Assembly (NCBI RefSeq): GCF_003112695.1
Contig: NZ_BFBP01000002.1
Span: forward strand, 299,691 to 363,690
Length of the DNA stretch: 64,000 bases
Direction of reading: 5' to 3'
Source of the DNA: Azospira sp. I13
Lineage (GTDB): Bacteria > Pseudomonadota > Gammaproteobacteria > Burkholderiales > Rhodocyclaceae
The notes below the pieces were generated by a model. It did not search any database. It saw only the letters and a program-made list of their open reading frames with translations, and was not told the origin of the DNA. Below are positions 56,562-64,000 of the stretch, piece by piece. A program made the translations under genes and the position numbers. Numbering within the stretch: position 1 is the first letter of the stretch; every line of letters begins with the position of its first letter.

Positions 56562-58349
56562 TTAGATGACGAGGTCGACGGGGATCAAGCCCCGCAAGGC
56601 ATTGCCCATGAACAGGGCCTCGGCCCCTTGCAGGTCCTCAAGGCTCAGAAGGCCTTCCACAGCGGCCCCGGAGGCCAACAGGCGTTGCCGCAGAATGCCC
56701 GGCAGCAGGCCACAGGCCAGGGGGGGAGTCACCAACTGACCGCCGATGCGGGCAAAGACATTGCTGCGGGCGCCTTCACAGACCTCGCCCCGTTCGTTAA
56801 GAAACAGGGCATCAAAGCCCCCGGGCAGGGCCATGACCCGCTGCAACTCAACATCGTACAACTGGCGGGCCGTGGTTTTGTGCCGCAACAGGTAGCGCCG
56901 GGAATCCAGCCGGTGGGGAGAAAGATGGACCTGCCAGGGTCCCGGCATCAACTCCAGGGGGACAAGCAACGTTGCCAGATCACCGGCCTTGTTCAGGGTC
57001 AGGCGGGCCCGGAAGTCTCCCTCGGGATGGGCCAGAGCCAGGGCCGTCAGGGTTTCCTGCACCCGGGCCGGGTCGTGGGCGAACCCCAGGGCGGATGCCG
57101 ACTCCGCCAGGCGGCGGCAGTGCAAGGGGCCATCGGGGAAGTGCCCGTTCTCAAGGCGCAGGGTCTCGATGAGGGAGAACCCCGGGTCGAGATCGGTGAG
57201 AAAGCGGGCCTTGAGCAGGCATTCCCGGTACTCGGCCTGGGGTTCGGAATCGATGACGATGCCACTCCCCACCCCAAGCTGGCCGCCGCCTTGTCCATCC
57301 AGTTCGAGGGTGCGGATGGACACGTTGAAGCGAAAGTCGCCATCCGGCGACACTGCACCCAGAGCGCCGGTATACAGCCCGCGGGGGGTAGCCTCCAGTT
57401 CATCGATGATTTCCATGGCCCGCAGTTTGGGCGCCCCGGTGATGGAACCGCAGGGAAACAGCGCCGCCAAGACATCGCCCAGCGTAGCCTGCGGCGCCCG
57501 GGCCGTAACGGTGGACGTCATCTGGAAAACCGTTGGATAGGCTTCGATATCGAACAGGCGCGGCACCTGGACCGAGCCGATGGCGGCCAGGCGCCCCAGA
57601 TCATTACGCAGCAGGTCGACAATCATCAGGTTCTCCGCCCGATCCTTGGCGGAGGCGGCCAGGGCCGCCCGGGCCGCCGCATCAGCCGCCGGATCCCCGC
57701 CCCGGGGAGCCGTGCCCTTCATCGGCCGGGTGGTCAGCAGGCCGTCTCGGCCCTCGACAAACAACTCCGGGGAAAGGGAAAGCACCTGGCGCTGGGGCGT
57801 CAGTAGCAGCCCCCCCAGGGGCGTCGGCTGGCGCTGGCGCAATCGGGCATAGAGGGCGAGAGGATGGCCGTAATGGCGAAATGTCAGGGGAAAGGTGAAA
57901 TTCACCTGATAGCAATCACCGGCGGCAATGTAATCGCGGATACGTTGCACAGCCCGGCCATAGTCTTCGGCCGTGCGGCCCGGCTGTAGTTCGGCGATGC
58001 CAGCAGCGCACTCATCCGCCGGCAAGGCACCAAGTTGCCGATCAAGCCAAGCCTGGGCCGCATCGGCAGGCAGCAAGCATGCTTTCTGGAACAGCCAGAG
58101 ATGCCCCCGGGAGCCCTCTCCGCCAAAGACTGGGGAGGGAGCGCCCTGCCGGGCCTCAACCAGCCAGTGGCCCAGGCCGTAATCCAGGGCCCAGACGGCC
58201 CACAGCCCCTGGGCTGCAGCAGCCTCCGCCTCGGCCAGGGCCTGGGTCAGGTCAGCGGGGGAATGCAGAGGCCGGCAGGAGCGCAACTCCGTGCAAAGCC
58301 GAACACCCGCTTCGCCTTCAAGAAAGGCGAAGGCGGCAGGCAGGGGCAT
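56562..58349 (-). CDS. pabB: Fused aminodeoxychorismate synthase I / 4-amino-4-deoxychorismate lyase
   Basis: 595 residues joining two folate (PABA) enzymes. Residues about 1-375 are PabB: the chorismate-binding core has TTRPMKGTAPRG, KDRAENLMIVDLLRNDLG and GSITGAPKLRAMEII. Residues about 385-595 are a PabC-type PLP lyase with the likely PLP lysine in LLRHKTTARQLYD and the segment NERGEVCEGARSN. PabA (glutaminase) is not in the window. Such pabB-pabC fusions are known in betaproteobacteria. Confidence 0.92.
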   Translation of the reverse strand: MPLPAAFAFLEGEAGVRLCTELRSCRPLHSPADLTQALAEAEAAAAQGLWAVWALDYGLGHWLVEARQGAPSPVFGGEGSRGHLWLFQKACLLPADAAQAWLDRQLGALPADECAAGIAELQPGRTAEDYGRAVQRIRDYIAAGDCYQVNFTFPLTFRHYGHPLALYARLRQRQPTPLGGLLLTPQRQVLSLSPELFVEGRDGLLTTRPMKGTAPRGGDPAADAAARAALAASAKDRAENLMIVDLLRNDLGRLAAIGSVQVPRLFDIEAYPTVFQMTSTVTARAPQATLGDVLAALFPCGSITGAPKLRAMEIIDELEATPRGLYTGALGAVSPDGDFRFNVSIRTLELDGQGGGQLGVGSGIVIDSEPQAEYRECLLKARFLTDLDPGFSLIETLRLENGHFPDGPLHCRRLAESASALGFAHDPARVQETLTALALAHPEGDFRARLTLNKAGDLATLLVPLELMPGPWQVHLSPHRLDSRRYLLRHKTTARQLYDVELQRVMALPGGFDALFLNERGEVCEGARSNVFARIGGQLVTPPLACGLLPGILRQRLLASGAAVEGLLSLEDLQGAEALFMGNALRGLIPVDLVI

Positions 58350-58418
58350 GGAAAGAAGGGGAAAGCGGTGAGGAGAAACAGAACCGCGGCGAAACGCAGC
58401 CGACAGCGGAGGCCCGGC

Positions 58419-58646
58419 CTACTTGCGCTTGAAGAGGAAGGTGAAGACTCGCTCTTCCTCGGCGCTGGCCAGCAGTTCATTACCCGTCTGTTTGGCAAAG
58501 GCCTGGAAATCCTTGACGGCCCCCGGGTCTGTCGCCAGTACCCGCAGCACCTGGCCGGTCTGCATTTCAGCCAAGGCCTTCTTGGTACGCAGGATGGGCA
58601 GGGGACAGTTGAGTCCTTTGACGTCGAGTTCGCGATCGTGGGTCAT
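58419..58646 (-). CDS. tusA: TusA/SirA-family sulfur carrier
   Basis: 75 residues. The CPxP motif is present in LDVKGLNCPLPILRTKKAL (Cys14). Carries persulfide sulfur to tRNA thiolation, Mo-cofactor synthesis or sulfur oxidation. Several TusA paralogues usually exist, so its partner is unclear. Confidence 0.9.
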   Translation of the reverse strand: MTHDRELDVKGLNCPLPILRTKKALAEMQTGQVLRVLATDPGAVKDFQAFAKQTGNELLASAEEERVFTFLFKRK

Positions 58647-58814
58647 GGCTTAGAGGTGCGGCAGGGCCGGAAGGGATAACAGTTGCCGCCAATGGTAGAC
58701 ACACCGGCACAGCTTGCCAACCCGCCCATGAACAAGCCCCACTGGCGACACGGCGCCGGGGTGTGATGCCGGGTTCGAAAAGGGGGTGACGCACAGTGCT
58801 GCGCGGCTACGCAC
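58647..58814. other. Intergenic region upstream of tusA
   Basis: 168 bases between the minus-strand protease gene and tusA. No ORF with a credible start and no terminator hairpin with a T-run were found. Confidence 0.4.
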
Positions 58815-60302
58815 TCAGCGCCGCTGCCGCGCCTCTTCTTCCTGTTGGGCCCGCAACTGGCGCAGGCGGGCATCCACCACAGACAGCTCGTAGAAGTTGC
58901 CGTCGCCGGCCCGCTGGGCCATCTGCAACTGATCAATGGCCGGCAGCAGTTGCCCCTGCAAGGCGTAATGTTCCGCCAGGGCCTGATGCTGCTGCAAACG
59001 GCGCCCCAGGGCCGAAGCCACCTTGGCCTTCAGGCCCCACAGCTTGTAATCGCTAGAGTAGAGCTGCATCTGGGCATCCAGGTAGGCCAGGGCCTCCGCC
59101 GGGCGCCGGTCGGCCAACAGGGCATCGACGTAGCCGTACATCAAGGCCTTGGCGAAGGGGGTGTTCTTCAGAGCGGCCTTGAACACGGCAGCAGCCCCGG
59201 CGCTATCGCCCTGGGCGGTGCGTACTTCCGCAGCCAAGTTCTCCAACATCGGGGAATTGACCTTGAGCCGGCGCAAGGCCTGAATTTCCTGTTCGACCGC
59301 CGGGAAATTGCGGGCTCGCAACTGGGCATGAGCCAGGCCAAAGCGGATGCCTGCCTCGTTCGCAAACTTGCGCTCTTTCAACAGGTGCTCCAGGTCGGCC
59401 ACCGCCTCCTTGGGGGTTCCCAACTGGGCCCGCAGCTTGCCCCGTACCAGATGAAAATCCTGGCTGTCAGGCACCTGCTTGTAGGGGGTTTTCTGGGCCC
59501 GGTTCTGCATGTCGGAAATCCGCTCGATCGTCAGCGGGTGGGTGCGCATGTAGGCGGGAGCGTTATTCTCGTAGAGCCGGGAGGCCTGCTGCAGGCGCTG
59601 GAAGAAGTCCCCCATGCCGCGCACATCGAGGCCGGCCTTTTCCAGGGTCTGGAAGCCGACCCGGTCCGCTTCCCGCTCGAAGTCCCGGGAGAAGGCCAAC
59701 TGGGATTGCACGGAAGCGGCCTGGGAGCCGACGATGGCCGCCGTAGCCACATCGGCATTCTTGCTGGCGGCGAGGAGTGCCAGGGCCATGGCTGCCATGG
59801 AAACCATGGAGTTCTGCTTTTCCTTGGCAATGCCGCGGGCCAGGTGATGCTGGGTAACGTGGGAAATTTCGTGAGCCAGCACCCCGGCCAACTCCGATTC
59901 GCTCTGGGCCGAGGTAATCAGGCCACTATTCACGCCAACATAGCCACCGAAGGTGGCGAAGGCGTTGATGGTGGCGTCCTTCATGACGAAGAAGGTAAAA
60001 CCATAGCCCGGGTCGGCACTGGCGGCCACCAGGCGCTGGCCCAACTGGTCCACGTAAGCGGCCACTTCCGGGTCGTCGAGGTATTGGGGGTCCCGCAGGC
60101 GGATTTCGTTGAGGATGCTCTCCCCCACTTTCTTTTCCAGCTGGGGAGGAATATCACCCTGGGCGGAGTCTCCCAGGTCGGGCAGGCCGTCCGCCAGCAC
60201 CAGCGGCTGGGTGCCCAAGCAGAGCGCGGCAAGACAGGTCAGAAACACGCCACGCCGGACGCGCCGGGGATCGAAAGTCGGGAGTCGCAGGGCCAATTTC
60301 AT
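58815..60302 (-). CDS. bepA: Periplasmic M48 metalloprotease with TPR repeats (BepA-like)
   Basis: 495 residues from the ATG at 60302. Signal peptide (about 1-37). The peptidase M48 domain (about 60-270) has [10 protein letters not shown] as the zinc site and a downstream glutamate in [16 protein letters not shown]-rich C-terminal half (about 300-480) follows. BepA checks assembly of outer-membrane proteins such as LptD. Divergent from moaC. Confidence 0.93.
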   Translation of the reverse strand: MKLALRLPTFDPRRVRRGVFLTCLAALCLGTQPLVLADGLPDLGDSAQGDIPPQLEKKVGESILNEIRLRDPQYLDDPEVAAYVDQLGQRLVAASADPGYGFTFFVMKDATINAFATFGGYVGVNSGLITSAQSESELAGVLAHEISHVTQHHLARGIAKEKQNSMVSMAAMALALLAASKNADVATAAIVGSQAASVQSQLAFSRDFEREADRVGFQTLEKAGLDVRGMGDFFQRLQQASRLYENNAPAYMRTHPLTIERISDMQNRAQKTPYKQVPDSQDFHLVRGKLRAQLGTPKEAVADLEHLLKERKFANEAGIRFGLAHAQLRARNFPAVEQEIQALRRLKVNSPMLENLAAEVRTAQGDSAGAAAVFKAALKNTPFAKALMYGYVDALLADRRPAEALAYLDAQMQLYSSDYKLWGLKAKVASALGRRLQQHQALAEHYALQGQLLPAIDQLQMAQRAGDGNFYELSVVDARLRQLRAQQEEEARQRR

Positions 60303-60344
60303 GGTGCTATGATACCCTGCTTCCCTTGCCCGTTCCCTGACGCC

Positions 60345-60839
60345 GTGTCCGCCGAAACGACCTTTACACAATTTACCCATTTTGACGCAGCCGGCCAGGC
60401 CCACATGGTGGACGTCGGCGACAAGGCCGAAACCCAGCGCCGTGCCATCGCCGCTGGCCGCATCGTCATGGCGCCGGCCACCCTGGCGCTGATCCAGAGC
60501 GGCAGTGCCAAGAAGGGCGATGTGCTGGGCATTGCCCGCATCGCGGCGATCCAGGGCGCCAAGCGCACCGCCGACCTGATTCCCCTCTGCCATCCCATTG
60601 CCCTGACCCGGGTGGCAGTGGAATTCACCCTCGACCCGGACGCCCATGCCATCGACTGTCAGGCCACTACCCAATGCACAGGCCGCACCGGCGTGGAAAT
60701 GGAAGCACTGACGGCAGTCAGTGCCGCCCTGCTGACCATCTACGACATGTGCAAGGCCGCCGATCGGGGCATGCGGATCGAAAATATCCGCCTGCTGGAA
60801 AAGGCCGGCGGAAAATCCGGACTCTGGCAGGCCGATTGA
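60345..60839 (+). CDS. moaC: Cyclic pyranopterin monophosphate synthase MoaC
   Basis: Second step of Mo-cofactor synthesis. 164 residues from a GTG at 60345. Core segments: [34 protein letters not shown] and [28 protein letters not shown]. The upstream ATG at 60309 lies inside a TATGAT -10-like box (60308-60313), so the GTG is preferred. The product could support the sulfite-oxidase-like Mo protein encoded at 9733-10293. Confidence 0.94.
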   Translation: MSAETTFTQFTHFDAAGQAHMVDVGDKAETQRRAIAAGRIVMAPATLALIQSGSAKKGDVLGIARIAAIQGAKRTADLIPLCHPIALTRVAVEFTLDPDAHAIDCQATTQCTGRTGVEMEALTAVSAALLTIYDMCKAADRGMRIENIRLLEKAGGKSGLWQAD

Positions 60840-60959
60840 GGCCGACTATCCCCAGACGACCCCAGGTGAGATGTTCGCCGCCAGCCCTTTGCGGCAGGAC
60901 TTCGCTCCGGTCCCCATCCCATTCCCGATTTACTTCCCCATTCTTCGATGAGGCCCCCG

Positions 60960-61430
60960 ATGGATTCCATCCGCCGCCATTTTCTGAAAAGCGCCAGCCA
61001 TTGCGGATTGGCCGCCACCCTGCTTGCTGCCGGCCTGTTGCACCCCAGCCGGGTCCTCGCCGCAGATTGGAATCACGCCGCTTTTTCCGCCACCACCCTG
61101 GGCGATGCCTTCAAGGCTTACGGCCTGCAGCCGCAAGCGGACAGCAAGGAAGTGCAGATCGTCGCTGCCGACGTGGCAGAAAACGGTGGCAACGTTCCGG
61201 TGGAGGTTTTGACCAGCCTGCCCCAGGTCCAAAGCATCGCCCTATTCGCAGAGAAAAACCCTTTCCCCCTGGCGACCAGCTTCGAACTGGCGCCGGGCGT
61301 CGTGCCTTACCTGAAAGTCCCACTCAAGCTGGCCGAATCCACCCGGATTAAGGCGGTCGTCAGGGCCGGGGGCAAGACCTATATTGCCACCCGGGAAATC
61401 GGCATCACCATCGGCGGCTGCGGCGCCTAG
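60960..61430 (+). CDS. soxY: Thiosulfate oxidation carrier protein SoxY
   Basis: 156 residues from the ATG at 60960, with GAGG six bases upstream. A twin-arginine signal (SIRRHFLK, about 1-36) fits SoxY, which is exported folded with SoxZ. The sulfur-binding C-terminus ends in GGCGA, where the Cys carries the substrate. Next to soxZ. No soxA, X, B, C or D in the window. Confidence 0.93.
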   Translation: MDSIRRHFLKSASHCGLAATLLAAGLLHPSRVLAADWNHAAFSATTLGDAFKAYGLQPQADSKEVQIVAADVAENGGNVPVEVLTSLPQVQSIALFAEKNPFPLATSFELAPGVVPYLKVPLKLAESTRIKAVVRAGGKTYIATREIGITIGGCGA

Positions 61431-61440
61431 GAGAACAGCA

Positions 61441-61761
61441 ATGGCTGAAGCGATGAAAATCCGTGCCGTACAACAGGGAGAGGTGACGGAAATCCGCATT
61501 CTCCTGCAACACCCCATGGAAACCGGCCAGCGCCGGGACCCGAAGACCGGCAACAACCTACCCCCTCATTTCATCCAGACATTCTCCCTGGCGGTCAATG
61601 GCAAAACCATGGTGAACGGCCAGATGAATACCTCGGTAGCCAAGAACCCGGTCCTCACCTTCCGTCTCAAGGGCGTCAAGAGCGGCGACAGGATTCAGGC
61701 TCAGTGGCAGGACAACCGGGGCGACAGCCGTACCGACGAGGCCCTGGTCAGCGCTGCCTGA
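61441..61761 (+). CDS. soxZ: Thiosulfate oxidation carrier complex protein SoxZ
   Basis: 106 residues from the ATG at 61441, with AGGAG upstream. Pattern EIRILLQHPMETGQRRD, then PHFIQTF and an Ig-like beta fold. Partner of SoxY, carrying no signal of its own. Ten bases after soxY. Ends at a bidirectional terminator. Confidence 0.94.
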   Translation: MAEAMKIRAVQQGEVTEIRILLQHPMETGQRRDPKTGNNLPPHFIQTFSLAVNGKTMVNGQMNTSVAKNPVLTFRLKGVKSGDRIQAQWQDNRGDSRTDEALVSAA

Positions 61762-61836
61762 AATTGATTGGCACCAGCACTACGCTGGTGAAGCCTCATT
61801 CTGAGCAGTGCAAAAAACGGAATGACAAAAACAAAA

Positions 61837-61865
61837 AAGCCCGCCGTTTCCGGCGGGCTTTTTCT
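61837..61865. terminator. Bidirectional terminator between soxZ and the cold-shock gene
   Basis: AAGCCCGCCG (61837-61846), loop TTTC, CGGCGGGCTT (61851-61860), A-run before and T-run after. Stops transcription from both sides. Confidence 0.92.
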
Positions 61866-61885
61866 TGCTACAAATCCGGTGAGGC

Positions 61886-62089
61886 TTAGGCCTTCTGGAT
61901 GTTGGAAGCTTGCTTGCCCTTGGGGCCTTGGGTGACGTCGAAGCTGACCTTCTCGCCTTCCTTCAGGGTCTTGAAGCCATTCATGTTGATGGCGGAGAAA
62001 TGAGCGAACAGATCTTCGCTGCCATCATCGGGGGTAATGAAACCAAAACCCTTGGCGTCGTTAAACCATTTGACGGTACCAGTTGCCAT
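61886..62089 (-). CDS. cspA: Cold-shock protein (CspA family)
   Basis: 67 residues. Single cold-shock domain with RNP1 KGFGFI and RNP2 LFAHF. Binds single-stranded RNA and DNA. An AAGGAAG Shine-Dalgarno lies upstream, and the promoter puts the 5' leader at about 150 bases, as in cold-inducible members. Confidence 0.96.
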   Translation of the reverse strand: MATGTVKWFNDAKGFGFITPDDGSEDLFAHFSAINMNGFKTLKEGEKVSFDVTQGPKGKQASNIQKA

Positions 62090-62393
62090 ATGTGCTACTT
62101 CCTTCTTGAATAAATCTTTATGTAAAACGGGAACTAATGTGCTTTGACTCCCCGACGGGCATGTTTGGTGTCAAGAATCTGCATGCGCGGCGCCGGACCG
62201 TTTATGAATCCGGCAAGTACTTGAAGCCAAACACAGCCGACTTTGTACGCTAAGTTGTTTGCATACGTCAAGCAATTTCGGGAGCCCTCCTTTACATTTG
62301 CCGCCGAGAGGGCAAAAAGGCCTCACCAAGCCTGTAAACACGAGCCATTGGCGATGTTGTTGCAGAATGTTCAAAGCCGATTAGAATCAGCCC
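62090..62393. promoter_or_regulatory. cspA long leader and divergent clpS promoter region
   Basis: 304 bases without a gene. Minus strand: TTGACG (62266-62271), an 18-base spacer and TACAAA (62242-62247) predict a cspA leader of about 150 bases. GCCGGA/TCCGGC arms (62192-62197, 62209-62214) form a hairpin in it. Plus strand: TTGCAG (62360-62365), a 16-base spacer and TAGAAT (62382-62387) predict transcription starting almost at the clpS ATG. Confidence 0.5.
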
Positions 62394-62711
62394 ATGGCCA
62401 CACAGCACGAAAATCACCAGGGCGACGTCACCCTGGAAAAGCAGCGATCCAAGGTTGCCCCCCCTCCCCTGTATAAGGTGCTGCTTTTGAACGACGATTT
62501 CACTCCGATGGATTTCGTTATTCAGGTATTGCAGAAGTTTTTTGCCAAAGATCGAGAACAAGCGACGCGAATCATGCTCAAAGTCCATAACGAGGGTCGC
62601 GGACTCTGCGGGGTTTACTCCCGGGATATCGCGGCCACGAAAGTGGATCAGGTCGTTGCATTTGCACGCCAGCACCAACACCCCCTGGTGTGCGTCATGG
62701 AGGAAAACTGA
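62394..62711 (+). CDS. clpS: ATP-dependent Clp protease adaptor ClpS
   Basis: 105 residues. Contains [24 protein letters not shown] and [12 protein letters not shown], which form the N-degron pocket. Delivers N-end-rule substrates to ClpAP. No Shine-Dalgarno before the ATG, and a -10 box ends six bases upstream. Followed by clpA in the next base. Confidence 0.96.
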   Translation: MATQHENHQGDVTLEKQRSKVAPPPLYKVLLLNDDFTPMDFVIQVLQKFFAKDREQATRIMLKVHNEGRGLCGVYSRDIAATKVDQVVAFARQHQHPLVCVMEEN

Positions 62712-64000
62712 ATGATCGCGCAGGAACTTGAAGTCAGCTTGCACATGGCCTTCGTCGAAGCCCGGCAGAAGCGGCATGAATTCATCACCGTCGAGCATCT
62801 GCTGCTGGCGCTGCTCGACAATCCTTCTGCCGCCGAGGCCCTGCGCGCCTGCTCTGCCAATGTCGAATACCTGCGGCGGGATTTGCAGACTTTCATCGAC
62901 GAGCATACGCCCACCGTCGCCGGTGACGACGAGATCGACACCCAGCCGACCCTGGGCTTCCAGCGCGTCATCCAGCGCGCCATCCTGCATGTGCAGTCCT
63001 CCGGCAAGAAAGAAGTGACCGGCGCCAATGTGCTGGTCGCCATCTTCGGCGAGAAGGATTCCCACGCCGTGTTCTTCCTGCAGAAGCAGGGCGTCACCCG
63101 GCTGGATGTGGTCAACTTCATTTCCCACGGCATCAGCAAGAATCCGCAACCTGCCAAGGCCGAGACCGAGCAGGACACCGAGGGCGAGGCCCGCCACGAA
63201 GCCGGCCCCCTGGAAAGCTTTACCATCAACCTCAACGCCCTGGCCCTGCAAGGCAAGATTGACCCGCTCATCGGCCGGGACAAAGAGTTGGAACGGGTCA
63301 TCCAGACCCTCTGCCGCCGCCGCAAGAACAACCCCCTGCTGGTAGGCGAGGCTGGCGTCGGCAAGACGGCCATTGCCGAAGGCCTGGCCCGCCGCGTGGT
63401 TGAAGGCGATGTACCGGAGATCCTCGGCAAGGCCAATGTTTACGCCCTGGACATGGGCGCCCTGCTGGCTGGCACCAAATACCGCGGCGACTTCGAGCAG
63501 CGCCTCAAGGCGGTGCTCAAGGCCCTGCAGGAAAACCCGGATGCCATTCTTTTCATCGATGAAATCCACACCCTGATCGGCGCCGGCGCCGCTTCCGGTG
63601 GCACCCTGGATGCATCCAACCTGCTCAAGCCGGCCCTGTCCGGTGGTCAGCTGAAGTGCATCGGCGCCACCACCTACACCGAGTACCGGGGTATTTTCGA
63701 GAAGGACCATGCCCTCTCCCGCCGCTTCCAGAAAATCGATGTAAGCGAGCCTTCCGTGGCGGAAACGGTGGAAATCCTCAAGGGTCTCAAGACCCGCTTT
63801 GAATCCCACCACGGCATCAAGTACTCCAGCGCCGCCATCAATTCGGCAGTGGAACTGGCGGCCCGCTTCATTACCGACCGCCACCTGCCGGACAAGGCCA
63901 TTGACGTCATCGACGAAGCCGGTGCCGCCCAACGCATCCTGCCCAAGTCACGGCAGAAAAAGGTCATCGGCAAGCCGGAGATCGAGGAAATCGTCGCCAA
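62712..64000 (+). CDS. clpA: ATP-dependent Clp protease ATP-binding subunit ClpA (5' part)
   Basis: Unfoldase of the ClpAP protease. The first 429 codons are in the window and the gene runs off the 3' edge. N-domain (1-145) begins [14 protein letters not shown]. An acidic linker with Glu/Asp follows (about 145-170). The first AAA+ module has Walker A GEAGVGKT (about 216-223) and Walker [10 protein letters not shown]. The protease-loop and second AAA+ module are beyond the window. Starts directly after the clpS stop. Confidence 0.96.
   Translation, partial: MIAQELEVSLHMAFVEARQKRHEFITVEHLLLALLDNPSAAEALRACSANVEYLRRDLQTFIDEHTPTVAGDDEIDTQPTLGFQRVIQRAILHVQSSGKKEVTGANVLVAIFGEKDSHAVFFLQKQGVTRLDVVNFISHGISKNPQPAKAETEQDTEGEARHEAGPLESFTINLNALALQGKIDPLIGRDKELERVIQTLCRRRKNNPLLVGEAGVGKTAIAEGLARRVVEGDVPEILGKANVYALDMGALLAGTKYRGDFEQRLKAVLKALQENPDAILFIDEIHTLIGAGAASGGTLDASNLLKPALSGGQLKCIGATTYTEYRGIFEKDHALSRRFQKIDVSEPSVAETVEILKGLKTRFESHHGIKYSSAAINSAVELAARFITDRHLPDKAIDVIDEAGAAQRILPKSRQKKVIGKPEIEEIVA

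Noticed and set aside
58845-60344. Open frame continuing upstream of moaC across the whole protease gene.
   Set aside because: MoaC proteins start near the GTG at 60345. The upstream part is antisense to the M48 protease.

Overview
The window reads as ordinary chromosome of a high-GC betaproteobacterium, most likely a Rhodocyclales member (Azospira/Dechloromonas/Azoarcus-like). The basis is gene content and order: ilvBNC-psd-pssA, rpsP-rimM-trmD-rplS, ribF-ileS-lspA-fkpB-ispH, xseB-ispA-dxs, a clpS/cold-shock pair, a sigma-DUF3619-DUF3106-RDD cluster, and a complete pil minor-pilin cluster. I saw no tRNA or rRNA gene, prophage, insertion sequence or CRISPR array. Genus-level assignment is inference only.

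Layout. 1-8.2 kb: minor pilin operon pilE-fimT-pilV-pilW-pilX-pilY1, ending in two hairpins, then a small TonB-like gene. 8.3-16.7 kb (minus): ispH, fkpB, a cytoplasmic sulfite-oxidase-like Mo protein, lspA, ileS and ribF, then amiC-tsaE. 16.7-21.6 kb: queG, a DUF1992 gene, a rhodanese-type sulfurtransferase, a SpoIIAA/STAS-like protein, an EamA transporter and a lone Rieske oxygenase. 21.7-26 kb: xseB-ispA-dxs-folE2 plus a 24-residue Cys/Lys-rich micro-ORF. 26.2-28.2 kb: rplS-trmD-rimM-rpsP. 28.5-31.3 kb: a PilZ-like 509-residue protein, a YihY membrane protein and a DUF2069 protein. 31.5-46 kb: leuA, then a czcCBA heavy-metal efflux operon with a divergent two-component system lying between leuA and pssA-psd-ilvCNB. 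46-48 kb: an ECF-type sigma factor cluster. 48-56.5 kb: lptG/lptF, pepA-holC-hypothetical-valS and a small secreted protein. 56.5-64 kb: a pabB-pabC fusion, tusA, a BepA-type M48 protease, moaC, soxYZ, a cold-shock gene, clpS and the 5' part of clpA, which runs off the window.

How the genes fit together. The pil genes supply the priming minor pilins and the PilY1 adhesin for a type IV pilus. xseB-ispA-dxs and ispH cover entry, exit and chain elongation of isoprenoid synthesis. ilvBNC and leuA feed branched-chain amino acids, and psd/pssA make phosphatidylethanolamine. The czc genes with their regulator and kinase look like a divalent-metal resistance module placed inside a normally continuous biosynthetic run. 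A sulfur thread recurs in unlinked places: a sulfurtransferase, TusA, SoxYZ, MoaC and a Mo-dependent sulfite-oxidase-like protein.

The least explained items are the 24-residue micro-ORF, the PilZ-like protein, the palindrome between the Rieske gene and xseB, two intrinsic terminators placed directly before coding regions, and the apparent CTG start of the sigma factor. No wholly new multi-gene system is evident.
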